Notes under the pieces: generated by a model | Told to the model about the DNA's origin: nothing | Databases searched by the model: none | What the model saw: only the letters and a program-made list of their open reading frames with translations | Position numbers and translations under genes: made by a program | Assembly (NCBI RefSeq): GCF_000586555.1 | Contig: NZ_AZUC01000048.1 | Location: forward strand, 1 to 64,000 | Length of the DNA stretch: 64,000 nt | Reading direction: 5' to 3' | Source: Sporosarcina sp. D27 | GTDB taxonomy: Bacteria > Bacillota > Bacilli > Bacillales_A > Planococcaceae | In this document: positions 33,489 to 42,282 of the stretch, one piece after another | Position numbering within the stretch: position 1 is the stretch's first letter | How the letters are laid out: the number at the start of each line of letters is the position of its first letter

Positions 33489-34766
33489 ATGAAGATGAAG
33501 AAATTGATAGTCAGCACCACATTGGTGGCGATTCTTGTACTTAGCGCTTGCGGAAAAACGGAAGATAAGGAAGAGGAAGCATCGGCTGCTAAACCACCTA
33601 AAAGTGAAGAAACCCAGAAAAAAGTTGAGACGAATGCGAGCGAACCCACAACTGAGATAGAAGAAGACGATGCAGAAACTGCAGAAGAAACAGAGAGTGC
33701 AGAAAGCGAGTCCTCTGAAAACATAAATCCCTATATGGAAGAAGAGACAGGCGGGGACATAGAAATTGTTTACACGAATACCGAACCAGAGTTGACACAT
33801 GCGTATTCGGACAAAGTGACAATCTCCATCGAGGAATACCAGATTGCTCATGTGACAAATATGAATGAATCGGCTAAACACAATTTTGAAGATCAAGACG
33901 AAGGATATGTCATCACGTACAAACTTGGCTTCGAAAACAAATTGGATGAAGATGTGTTTTTCAACGCGAGTACAATGATGCTTTCTGATGACGGTACCGA
34001 AAACTTATATATGCGAATTGGACTTGTCGATCGAGAGGATTGGCTAAAAGGCGATAAAGACAATGCTGGACGCCAATTCGGACCTGGCAAATTTACTGGA
34101 ATGCAATCCTACACGATGACGAAGGACCAGTACCAGCTTTTGACAGCCCCGACATACACCATTGACATTCCGATGTTAGAAGATGATTTTAATAAGCGAA
34201 TCGGCAAAGACGCAATTTTTAAAGTTCCATTCAACGCAGATGGGGCAGAGAAAGCAACGAAGAGCTCCGCACTCTATGCCGATAAAATGGTAACAGACAC
34301 GATTGCGGATAAGGAACTGTTTTTCGCAAAGGAAGATGTCAACGAAACTCAAAAGATCGATGAAGTATCAATTACCCTAGAAGGTGTCCAATATGCTGAC
34401 GTCAAGCCAACAACTGCACACGCTGAGCGCTTCCGCAACTTTGGTGACGGCCCACTTGTTGCGGTAACGGTCAAGTTCCAAGTGAAGAATGACAGCAGCG
34501 TAGCGATTTCAAAGTCTATGATGGAAAGTCGGTTGCTGTTAGATCAGAACCGAGGCACAATGCTATCACAAGGAATGTTGGAACCTACGCTCTACGGTGA
34601 TATGCAACCTGGTGAATCGGAAGAAATTCTGACTGTCTTCCTTTTCCGTAAAGACGAATTCTCCCTATTGAAAGAACTGGAATTGCAATTCGGTCCATTA
34701 ACAGACAGCAACGCTAAAAAATTATTTAAAGAGAAATCTATCACGTTCGACCTACCAATGAAATAA
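33489..34766 (+). CDS. Lipoprotein with DUF5068/DUF4352-like domains
   Basis: Exported lipoprotein of 425 residues with lipobox LSAC near residue 19. A long Glu/Ala/Ser-rich spacer (about 25-85) precedes two immunoglobulin-like regions: about 95-230 (DKVTISIEEYQIAHVTNMNE, EGYVITYKLGFENKLDEDVF) and about 285-415 (IDEVSITLEGVQYADVKPTT, PLVAVTVKFQVKNDSSVAIS). This resembles the DUF5068 lipoproteins of Bacillales, function unknown. The ATG at 33489 has aaaggag nine bases upstream; an in-frame ATG at 33465 lacks one. Ends in a strong two-way terminator facing the subtilase gene. Confidence 0.8.
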   Translation: MKMKKLIVSTTLVAILVLSACGKTEDKEEEASAAKPPKSEETQKKVETNASEPTTEIEEDDAETAEETESAESESSENINPYMEEETGGDIEIVYTNTEPELTHAYSDKVTISIEEYQIAHVTNMNESAKHNFEDQDEGYVITYKLGFENKLDEDVFFNASTMMLSDDGTENLYMRIGLVDREDWLKGDKDNAGRQFGPGKFTGMQSYTMTKDQYQLLTAPTYTIDIPMLEDDFNKRIGKDAIFKVPFNADGAEKATKSSALYADKMVTDTIADKELFFAKEDVNETQKIDEVSITLEGVQYADVKPTTAHAERFRNFGDGPLVAVTVKFQVKNDSSVAISKSMMESRLLLDQNRGTMLSQGMLEPTLYGDMQPGESEEILTVFLFRKDEFSLLKELELQFGPLTDSNAKKLFKEKSITFDLPMK

Positions 34767-34771
34767 GAAAA

Positions 34772-34813
34772 AGCGACATCCGAAAGGTTTAGGCCTTCTG
34801 GATGTCGCTTTTC
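34772..34813. terminator. Bidirectional terminator
   Basis: aaagcgacatcc / ggatgtcgcttt 12-base perfect stem between two convergent genes. Confidence 0.9.
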
Positions 34814-34817
34814 ACTT

Positions 34818-37800
34818 TTACTTCTTCGGTTCTAGACCTAACGCCTTTAAGAAATCATTTAATCCTTTTGATCCGAGTTTTTCAAGCGGCTTCTTGTTTT
34901 TAGCGTCGTCGCCGACTTTCAAGAAATTCTTCTCAATGTAACGAATATCTGTTTCATCTACAACTCCATTTTGATTAATGTCTGTACTTGGGTGATTTTT
35001 ACCGTATTGCGCAACGACACGCATGACATCGTGAATATCAATAACGCCGTCATTATTCACATCTCCAGCAGGGGCTGGGACAGCATCCACCCAAAATTCC
35101 TCTCCGACAAATTCACCATTGTACTCGACTCCAGGACGAATTGTCCTTTGTTTGTTCAAGTGACCTGGCACTTCAAAGTAAACAGTATATTGTTTGTCCG
35201 AAACTGGCATATCGTAGAAGTAATATTCTCCGTATTCATCTACTTTTGTATGATAGACTTTTCCACTTTCAGATTTCGCATATACTTTTGCACCCATTTT
35301 GTCGTAATCTTGTATGTCTAAAAATCCATCCTGAGTAAATGCTTCTGGTGTGATGAATCCAGATAGAATCGAATGCTTCGGTACAACTTCAAATGGATCT
35401 TCAAGAAATACAGGTAAATCTTGTAGTTCTGTTTCACCATGTTTCTTATATTTGAAGTCATCGACACCTAATGCTCCTGCACCTTCATAATACGCATCAC
35501 TGATCATTGTAAACGTCACGTCAATGAATGGGCTGTCTCCAGTGTACCCGTTGAAATCTGCGTCAGATTGAAGTGTAGCTCCAACGTGAAGCATGTTAAA
35601 CCAATCTCCCTCATCAATCTTAGGTTCATCCACCTGAACTTCAATACTCTTTTCATCTGCAAACTTCTTAAATTCATCATTTAACGACAGACTTTCAAAC
35701 TTAAAGATCTCGTGATCATACTCCACACCAAATGTACCTGATAGTAAATTTTCTACTTGTGATAAATTCAGAGTCATCGTAAATTGATCATCGAGATACA
35801 ACTTCTCTTTGTCGTATGTTTGCAACGCATATGGCGTGCCTTTTTTGACGACCGTATATCTCGTAAAACTTCTTGTATCCGCATTGGATGCTAAATCTAC
35901 AGGTACTAAGTCAATCTCCACGGGACCAGCTTCAACTTCCTCCGGTAATACTCCAAAGCTCATTGAGCCATCTGGTGCTACCCCAAGTGCATTTGGAAAC
36001 GAGTTATTTTGATAAACAGTGACGATGTTTCCAGATTGGTCGTATTTCAATCCTTTTCCGTTCAACAGGTCAATCGTCGAATCATAAATATTCGTATGCA
36101 CCCAAAACGCATTGAGACCAAATTCGTTTGTAAACATCGATTCATCGACTTCAATAATCCCTGGATTGTGATTTAGGGACGTCATTTCAGGAGGCGTGTT
36201 GTCTACCACTACAACTTGTTCCATTGAGTATTCGGCACCATCTTTATCCGTACCAATTAGTTCGTAGAGATAATCTCCTTCAGGTAAGCGGACCCAATCA
36301 GTGCCAATCGGATTCTTGGAATCTCCTGTGAATGGAAGAATGTTACCCATGAAACCTTTGGATGCAAAATAATTCACGTCCGGCCTCAAGTCGTTAAACG
36401 TACCAACTATTCCTAGCGGCTTGTTTGTTTTAGAGTCTTTGATAACCAAGTCAACCGTTTCCATTGGACTTTTTAAGTTCAATTTTAAACCCATAAATGG
36501 AAGCAAGAACGGATGATACTTCCACACGTTCGGAACGGCTGGACGATCGAATTCCATGGAAGCGAATCCTTTGCTGGAGATACGAAGTGCAAACGGAATT
36601 TGATGGGTTGCACCGTCACCATCTGAAATTCGAAGATACCCTTCATACGTCCCGAATGCTGCTTTTTCAGAAGCACTAATTTCCGCTTCAAATTCCACCA
36701 CTTTACCGCCATCTACTGTCACCTGCTCTGGCACGTTAAGCACAACGCCATTGGCAGCAGCATCTGGACGTTTATCGTTTGCTTGTAAGAAGTCCACTTC
36801 AATCGAATAAGACTTCTCCGTGTTCGCACGGTTCTCTAATTTTATTTTTTTAGTATTCTTAATCGCTTCCCCTTCAGTAATATAGTAACTACCGAATCGA
36901 AGAGAACCTGTTTCGTGTTCCAGTGTAATCGGATCTTCATCATCTACCATGCTGATTTGATCGAGCACAGTTACAGCTGTGTCAGCATACACGGCATCGT
37001 ACACATTGATACGTCCTGCTCCCACTTCGTAGACCGAATAATCCTCTTTCATATCTACCGAACTGTTCATCAATGCAGCCTTGACTTCAAAAGGCGTGTA
37101 ATCTGGATGATGTTGCAAGATAAGTGCTGCAGCTCCTGCCACGTGTGGGGCTGCCATTGAAGTTCCTTGGATTCTTGCATAAGCATTCTCATAGCTATTG
37201 TTAATGGGATCATTTACATACGCTGGGTATGTAGAGAAAATAGATACCCCTGGTGCAACAAGATCCGGCTTAATATCATAACTACTTGCGACAGGTCCTC
37301 TTGAGCTGAACGCTGCCAAATAATCTCCTTCAGATTTGATGTTGCTCAGTTCTCCAAATGTAAAACTACCATTCTTCTTAGCGGAGTCTACCAATTTCAA
37401 ACCATCTTCATTAGATACACGGAAAGAAGGTAGAAATGACGTGTTTTCGCCAACGTAATAAGGAATCTGACCTTCAGAATCGTTGAAAACGATTACCGCT
37501 TTAGCACCTGCCTTCTTTGCATTCATTAGCTTTTCATCAAACGATCGCTGACCTCTTTGAATCAATGCAATTTTCCCCGTTACGTCTTTTCCTTCAAATT
37601 CATTTTCTCCACCAAAACCTACGTAAACTAGCGGGTACGATTGACCTTTAAATTCCTCAATCTTATCGGAAAAGTCTTTTGCCAATAACCTCACGTCACT
37701 AAACGATGATTCTTCCGTCGATGCAGCATACGTTGGCGAAATTTGTGCCACATCACTTGCTCCAACAGAAATCGGGAGTGCTGCAGTTCCTGGTGCTCCC

Positions 37801-39020
37801 ACTGTTTGTGCATTAGGTCCAGCATTCCCTGCTGCAACCACAGTAACAACACCTGATAGCATCGCGTTATTTACAGCAATTGAAACCGGGGATAATGGAT
37901 CGTTCACTGCAGTCCCTAGAGAGAGGTTGATGACGTCCATTCCATCGCGGACTGATTTGTCGATTCCGCCCATTACCCCAATCATGTCACCCATTCCGTA
38001 TGGTCCTAAGACACGATATCCATATAACTCGATCCCCGGTGCGACACCTTTAACGGCATAGTCTACGTCGTTTTCTTGTTGTCCTGCAACTGTCCCAGAA
38101 ACGTGTGTGCCGTGGGAGGTATAGTAGCTGCTTTGATAAGGATCAAATTCAGGTTGTCCTGATTTCAACCAATCTTTATACGTTGTTTCCATCGGATCCG
38201 CATCATCTTCTACAAAATCCCATCCTTTTACACTTTCCGGGTCGATTGTAGCTGGATCCTTCCCCTCAGAAGACTCATATCCATTGTAGGCATTCTCTAA
38301 GTCTGGGTGATTATAATCGATTCCTGTATCGATGACACCGACTTTGATGCCTTCACCAGTGATCCCATCCGCGTGCAGTCGATCTACACCAATCTGAGGG
38401 ATGCTATCGATCATTTTAGGTTCGATTTTTTCTTCTTTAATTTTCGGTAGATCTACCTTAACTTCTTCGTTTTTCCACACTCTCTTCACTAATCCCGTCT
38501 TCAGCACTTCCTTTATTGCTGTTCCAGGCATCGTAACGGCCACTCCATTGAACGCATCACGATATTCTCTCGTGATTTCGACACTGTTTCCTTCAACAGA
38601 ATGGGAGCCTAATTTGTTATAAGGTTGAATTTCCAAACTTTTAATCGCTTTTTTAAATTCGTTGTGGGATGCCTCCACTTTGTTCTTTGCATCCTTTAAA
38701 GAGATAGCGCTCCGTTTTTCCTGAAGCTGACTTTTAGCCACTGCTACCTTTGCAGGGTCTTGTTTAAATTCTATAATGAGTTCTACTGGTGCTTCGCTTT
38801 TTTGATTAATGGCCGGATGAACCGTAAATCCGACTTCTTTTTCAAGTTCTTGAATCGCTGCACGTTGTTCTTTAGTTAGTTTGTTCAAAATTCCCCTTGC
38901 ATCATTTGTGTTCTGTTTCGCTTGGATCGGAAGTGCATGTGTCCCTACTAATGAAGCTGTAACTAAAAATGTGGACATAGCCACTGTCATAAAGCGCTTC
39001 GTCATTCGTTTGTTCATCAT
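34818..39020 (-). CDS. Large secreted subtilase with PA, cohesin-like and dockerin modules
   Basis: A 1400-residue exported S8 serine protease. Order: signal peptide (1-34), inhibitor-I9 propeptide (about 78-190), catalytic domain with Asp231 (VGVIDTGIDY), His303 (SHGTHVSGT), Asn399 (AAGNAGP) and Ser621 (GTSMAAPHVAG), a PA domain inserted at about 455-555, an Fn3-like domain (about 690-815), a less clear beta region to about 1060, a cohesin-like domain (about 1072-1190, TMTLNLSQVENLLSGTFGVE), a carbohydrate-binding/SpaA-like domain (about 1215-1310), and a dockerin-type Ca2+ repeat pair (about 1317-1368, AGDVNNDGVIDIHDV and TDINQNGVVDETD). It resembles Vpr-type minor proteases with added C-terminal modules. 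aaaggaag precedes the ATG pair. It is monocistronic. Confidence 0.93.
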   Translation of the reverse strand: MMNKRMTKRFMTVAMSTFLVTASLVGTHALPIQAKQNTNDARGILNKLTKEQRAAIQELEKEVGFTVHPAINQKSEAPVELIIEFKQDPAKVAVAKSQLQEKRSAISLKDAKNKVEASHNEFKKAIKSLEIQPYNKLGSHSVEGNSVEITREYRDAFNGVAVTMPGTAIKEVLKTGLVKRVWKNEEVKVDLPKIKEEKIEPKMIDSIPQIGVDRLHADGITGEGIKVGVIDTGIDYNHPDLENAYNGYESSEGKDPATIDPESVKGWDFVEDDADPMETTYKDWLKSGQPEFDPYQSSYYTSHGTHVSGTVAGQQENDVDYAVKGVAPGIELYGYRVLGPYGMGDMIGVMGGIDKSVRDGMDVINLSLGTAVNDPLSPVSIAVNNAMLSGVVTVVAAGNAGPNAQTVGAPGTAALPISVGASDVAQISPTYAASTEESSFSDVRLLAKDFSDKIEEFKGQSYPLVYVGFGGENEFEGKDVTGKIALIQRGQRSFDEKLMNAKKAGAKAVIVFNDSEGQIPYYVGENTSFLPSFRVSNEDGLKLVDSAKKNGSFTFGELSNIKSEGDYLAAFSSRGPVASSYDIKPDLVAPGVSIFSTYPAYVNDPINNSYENAYARIQGTSMAAPHVAGAAALILQHHPDYTPFEVKAALMNSSVDMKEDYSVYEVGAGRINVYDAVYADTAVTVLDQISMVDDEDPITLEHETGSLRFGSYYITEGEAIKNTKKIKLENRANTEKSYSIEVDFLQANDKRPDAAANGVVLNVPEQVTVDGGKVVEFEAEISASEKAAFGTYEGYLRISDGDGATHQIPFALRISSKGFASMEFDRPAVPNVWKYHPFLLPFMGLKLNLKSPMETVDLVIKDSKTNKPLGIVGTFNDLRPDVNYFASKGFMGNILPFTGDSKNPIGTDWVRLPEGDYLYELIGTDKDGAEYSMEQVVVVDNTPPEMTSLNHNPGIIEVDESMFTNEFGLNAFWVHTNIYDSTIDLLNGKGLKYDQSGNIVTVYQNNSFPNALGVAPDGSMSFGVLPEEVEAGPVEIDLVPVDLASNADTRSFTRYTVVKKGTPYALQTYDKEKLYLDDQFTMTLNLSQVENLLSGTFGVEYDHEIFKFESLSLNDEFKKFADEKSIEVQVDEPKIDEGDWFNMLHVGATLQSDADFNGYTGDSPFIDVTFTMISDAYYEGAGALGVDDFKYKKHGETELQDLPVFLEDPFEVVPKHSILSGFITPEAFTQDGFLDIQDYDKMGAKVYAKSESGKVYHTKVDEYGEYYFYDMPVSDKQYTVYFEVPGHLNKQRTIRPGVEYNGEFVGEEFWVDAVPAPAGDVNNDGVIDIHDVMRVVAQYGKNHPSTDINQNGVVDETDIRYIEKNFLKVGDDAKNKKPLEKLGSKGLNDFLKALGLEPKK

Positions 39021-39202
39021 CTTCTTCCTTTCTGATCTCAGAGTTTACGTGCGTGTTATCCACCAAAACTTTTTTCAACCACTCCCTTTTCTAGTAAATA
39101 ATTCGAGGTTTCTACTTTAAATGTACCAATAATTTTCGACTTGTAAATTGGGGTAATTTCAATAATATGAATATTCTATTCAATTATTGATTTTCAGACG
39201 CG

Positions 39203-39242
39203 AAAAACCCAGCTGCACGTAATTACTCGCACAGATGGGCTG
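39203..39242 (-). terminator. Terminator downstream of fabF
   Basis: On the minus strand agcccatctgtgcgag ... agctgggttttt forms a hairpin with a T run. It closely resembles, in sequence as well as shape, the hairpin at 41223-41262. The rest of the 315-base gap 39021-39334 shows nothing beyond the subtilase leader. Confidence 0.65.
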
Positions 39243-39334
39243 ATTGTTATTATGGAGGGTTACATTATCAGTTTTGCTAACATAGCGTTGTTGAACTTGA
39301 ATGGCGACCTATGCAAGACAAATTCTTACTTCAC

Positions 39335-40570
39335 TTATGAAGAAACCTTCTTAAAAACAAGTACGGCATTATGTCCGCCAAACCCAAATCCATTTGATAG
39401 TGCATAGTTCATTTCCATTTCCACTGCTTCGTTTGGAACGTAATCTAAATCACATTCATCATCTGGTGTATCTAAATTAATGGTTGCAGGTGCAATGTTT
39501 TGTTCGATACTTTTTAGCGTAATAATGGATTCAATGCCTCCTGCCGCTCCAAAAAGGTGACCTGTCATAGATTTCGTCGAGCTGACTTTCACCTTATAAG
39601 CATGGGAACCAAATGCTTCTTTGATTGCTTTTGTTTCTGAAATATCACCTTCTGTCGTACTAGTTCCATGAGCGTTAATGTAGGCAATGTCCTCAGGTTT
39701 TACTTGTGCCCGTTCCATCGCCAGTTTCATAGCTCTGGCTGCTCCATCGAAATCTGGAGATGTAATATGGAAGGCATCGGTCGTTGACGCATATCCTACA
39801 ATTTCCCCTAGGATAGTTGCACCTCGTTTGATCGCGTGGTCATACTCTTCTAACACGAGAATACCAGATCCCTCAGACATAACAAATCCATCGCGATCTT
39901 TATCGAAAGGACGGCTTGCTTGTTCAGGTGAATCATTACGTGCAGACATTGCTTTCATTTTCGAGAAACCTGCAAAGGAAAGTGGATTGATAGATGCTTC
40001 AGCACCGCCTGCCACAATCGCATCCGAATAGCCGTGCAGAATGTTTAAATATGCTTCTCCAATCGCGTGATTACCGGTTGCACAAGCTGAAACAGGCGAA
40101 AAACTTGGACCCTTCATTCCATTTTTAATGGCAATGATTCCCGCCGCCATATTGCTGATCATCATAGGGACCATAAATGGTGACACTCTTCTGACCCCTT
40201 TATCCAGAAGTACTTTGTGGTTGTCCATAACGGTGTCAATTCCGCCAATTCCTGAACCTACATAGACACCAACGCGCTCTTTATTCACTGAGTCTGCACC
40301 AATTCCAGATTGGTCGATTGCTTGCTTGGCCGCAGCATAGGCATATTGTGCAAACAAATCGTATTTACCCAATTCTTTTTTGTCAAAGTACTGTTCCGCA
40401 TCAAAGTCGGATACAAGTCCAGCTATCCGCGTATGAATCTCTTTGAATTCTTCAGATTCAATAGTTCGAATACCAGATTTTCCGTTTCTAATATTATTCC
40501 AAAGCGTCTCTACATCATTTCCTAATGGTGATACAACTCCGTATCCCGTTACTACCACTCTACGTTCCAT
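39335..40570 (-). CDS. fabF: Beta-ketoacyl-ACP synthase II
   Basis: Condensing enzyme of fatty-acid elongation, 411 residues. The Cys-His-His triad is intact: SACATGNHAIGEAY (Cys about 163), NAHGTSTTEGD (His about 303) and STKSMTGHLFGAAGG (His about 340), plus the C-terminal NGFGFGGHN. It is preceded by its own TetR-type regulator 27 bases upstream rather than by fabH, acpP or fabG, so this is probably an extra FabF copy serving a regulated or specialised acyl chain, or a bypass of an inhibited housekeeping enzyme. gggggatatt is the ribosome site. Confidence 0.93.
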   Translation of the reverse strand: MERRVVVTGYGVVSPLGNDVETLWNNIRNGKSGIRTIESEEFKEIHTRIAGLVSDFDAEQYFDKKELGKYDLFAQYAYAAAKQAIDQSGIGADSVNKERVGVYVGSGIGGIDTVMDNHKVLLDKGVRRVSPFMVPMMISNMAAGIIAIKNGMKGPSFSPVSACATGNHAIGEAYLNILHGYSDAIVAGGAEASINPLSFAGFSKMKAMSARNDSPEQASRPFDKDRDGFVMSEGSGILVLEEYDHAIKRGATILGEIVGYASTTDAFHITSPDFDGAARAMKLAMERAQVKPEDIAYINAHGTSTTEGDISETKAIKEAFGSHAYKVKVSSTKSMTGHLFGAAGGIESIITLKSIEQNIAPATINLDTPDDECDLDYVPNEAVEMEMNYALSNGFGFGGHNAVLVFKKVSS

Positions 40571-40597
40571 TTAATATCCCCCATAAATTTCATTTAG

Positions 40598-41164
40598 TTA
40601 CCTCTCCATTTCCAGCATCTTTTTTAATTGTGTGGACACAGAGAAAAGGAAATCCGATCCTAATACTCGCCGATATTGAAGTGCTCCTTTTACACTTGCA
40701 ATCATTAGTGCAGCCATTGCAGGGGTATCTTGAAATCCTGGACCTTTCCTTTCATCATTTATATCTTCAAGTAGATTTTGGATGTATCTAATTTCCATTT
40801 CACTCAATCCATGAACAGCTTTTTGCATAGACTCCGGAATGTAATTGTAATCCGCTTGCAAGGAAGATAATGGACATATTTCGTTGTCTCCTATTTTTTC
40901 AGTTCTTCTGAAAATGAATGCCCATAACTTCTCTTCAGGATTGGCATTCAACCGACCTACTTCGTTATACGTTGTCTCTAGACCGTCTTTTATTTTTTTG
41001 CAAACCGCTAAACCCAAGTCCTCTTTTTTCATAAAATGATAGTGAATGCTCGCTTTTGTTACATTCAACTCTTTGGCTAAATCATCATAACTAAATGATA
41101 AGTAACCTCTTTCACGAATATTTCTCAGTGCCAACTCGATGATTTGTGATTTTCTATTTTCCAT
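40598..41164 (-). CDS. TetR/AcrR family regulator of fabF
   Basis: A 188-residue repressor with an N-terminal helix-turn-helix (SFSYDDLAKELNVTKASIHY followed by HFMKKEDL, about residues 24-51) and an all-helical ligand domain. It begins MENRKSQIIELALRNIRERG. The C-terminal half (CPLSSLQADYNYIPESMQKA) matches the YxaF/LmrA-like group loosely. It is co-transcribed with fabF and has a palindromic site just upstream, so it probably represses both genes. The effector may be an acyl compound, but this is inferred only. Confidence 0.9.
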   Translation of the reverse strand: MENRKSQIIELALRNIRERGYLSFSYDDLAKELNVTKASIHYHFMKKEDLGLAVCKKIKDGLETTYNEVGRLNANPEEKLWAFIFRRTEKIGDNEICPLSSLQADYNYIPESMQKAVHGLSEMEIRYIQNLLEDINDERKGPGFQDTPAMAALMIASVKGALQYRRVLGSDFLFSVSTQLKKMLEMER

Positions 41165-41176
41165 ACGTAAAGACTA

Positions 41177-41194
41177 ACTTACTAGTAGGTAAGT
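41177..41194. promoter_or_regulatory. TetR-type operator upstream of the tetR-fabF operon
   Basis: acttactagtaggtaagt is an 18-base near-perfect palindrome (one mismatch) 13 bases before the start codon, of the TTAC(T)..(A)GTAA type bound by many TetR proteins. Confidence 0.7.
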
Positions 41195-41222
41195 GTCAAT
41201 CAATCCACTGCTTCAAGATAAC

Positions 41223-41262
41223 AAAACCCATCCGCGCATCAACTTCACACAGACGGGCTGTT
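41223..41262 (-). terminator. Terminator after the I9-like gene
   Basis: On the minus strand agcccgtctgtgtgaagttg then atgcgcggatgggttttg folds into a hairpin with T run, about 20 bases after the stop. Confidence 0.65.
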
Positions 41263-41281
41263 TCTTTTTTTGAATGGTCAA

Positions 41282-41632
41282 TTACATTATTGGGTTTTCT
41301 GGAATGCTTATTTCACGATTTAGATAGATGGCTTTGATCACTTGGGAGTACAACAATTGCTGGATAGCAATTCCTTGAATTTCTAAAGCGACACCGTTTA
41401 TACCTTTTTTATAATAGTGAGTGATCCTATATGGATAATGCTTTTCCCCCAAGAATATCTCGAGTTCCTTTTGGAAGTGTCTATGGCTTTGTTCGACCTG
41501 TTCTATCGCTTCTTCCAATGACAATAAGGAATTTGTTAAGATGGCGACATGGGCAGGACTCGTTTTAAACTCAATAATGACCTGAACAAATTCCTCCGTA
41601 TGTAAATCTACATCGGGATCAATATAAATCAC
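41282..41632 (-). CDS. Stand-alone inhibitor-I9-like (subtilase propeptide) protein
   Basis: A 116-residue protein equivalent to only the propeptide of the subtilase at 34818-39020. Shared features in the same order: VQVIIEFKTSPAHVA against VELIIEFKQDPAKVA, SLEEAIEQVEQSHRHFQKEL against SLKDAKNKVEASHNEFKKAI, YYKKGINGVALEIQGIAIQQ against EYRDAFNGVAVTMPGTAIKE, and a closing KAIYLNREISIP. There is no signal peptide. The GTG at 41632 is chosen since ggaaggagg lies six bases before it; the open frame reaches 41683 without a site. It may be a protease inhibitor or intramolecular-chaperone-like factor, or the rest of a deleted protease. Confidence 0.75.
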   Translation of the reverse strand: MIYIDPDVDLHTEEFVQVIIEFKTSPAHVAILTNSLLSLEEAIEQVEQSHRHFQKELEIFLGEKHYPYRITHYYKKGINGVALEIQGIAIQQLLYSQVIKAIYLNREISIPENPIM

Positions 41633-41666
41633 CGTGTTCCTCCTTCCTGTATGATCTTTATCTAAT

Positions 41667-41795
41667 TTATCTTCCAATTTCACTAAGCATCTCTTCTACC
41701 AGTCGTCTTGCGGAGTAAGGTACAAATAATATATCCCACAGTCGTTGTCTGCCCCTCCAAGGAACTAGCTTGTCGAGTTGCAAGAAAATCTTTAG
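41667..41795 (-). pseudogene. Fragment of an unidentified gene upstream of the I9-like gene
   Basis: The minus-strand frame reads LKIFLQLDKLVPWRGRQRL, then WDILFVPYSARRLVEEMLSE and IGR, with TAA at 41667, 34 bases before the I9 start. It looks like a real protein tail, but a TGA lies directly upstream and no start with a ribosome site is visible. An overlapping 39-codon ATG frame (41802-41683) is less convincing. Not assigned to a family. Confidence 0.35.
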
Positions 41796-41877
41796 TCAAC
41801 ATATATAGCTTTAATGATTCTTTAAAGGAGTCAGGATAACTATCTTCTAAGGATATAATAAAACTACTATTGAACGA

Positions 41878-42282
41878 TCACTTACGTTTCCAGAGGACGA
41901 GCATCATAATCGTAATAAATACAAAAGCGATCAGCGACAAAAAAGGAATCGTTACAAAACCGAACCAATTTATATATTGCCCTGAACAAGGCACTCCACC
42001 TGTACACACACTAAACTCTTGCAGCGAAGGAATCTTTTGGTAAGCATAATGATAACCGGACATTAGCACACCTATTAACGACATTGGAAGTACATACTTA
42101 ACTATATTCTGATCATTCCTGTAGAATGCGATGCCTAGGAAAAGAACGAGAGGGTACATCAGAATACGCTGATACCAGCAGAGCGTACAAGGAATGAACC
42201 CCATCTGTTCACTAAAAAACAGACTTCCGATCATCGCTGTGATCGATGCTAGCCAAGCAAAGAGCAGCGGTTTACTTACCAT
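41878..42282 (-). CDS. bdbC: DsbB/BdbC-type disulfide oxidoreductase
   Basis: Quinone-linked membrane thiol oxidase, 134 residues with four helices. The first periplasm-side cysteine pair is in PCTLCWYQRI (Cys32, Cys35) and the second in VCTGGVPCSGQ. It re-oxidises BdbD, encoded just upstream. The start at 42282 overlaps the bdbD stop by 11 bases and has ggaagagg nine bases away; the frame extends to 42318 but inside bdbD. Gram-positive BdbDC pairs make disulfides in exported proteins such as competence pilins. Here the pair sits behind a BlaI/M56 regulatory unit. Confidence 0.94.
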   Translation of the reverse strand: MVSKPLLFAWLASITAMIGSLFFSEQMGFIPCTLCWYQRILMYPLVLFLGIAFYRNDQNIVKYVLPMSLIGVLMSGYHYAYQKIPSLQEFSVCTGGVPCSGQYINWFGFVTIPFLSLIAFVFITIMMLVLWKRK

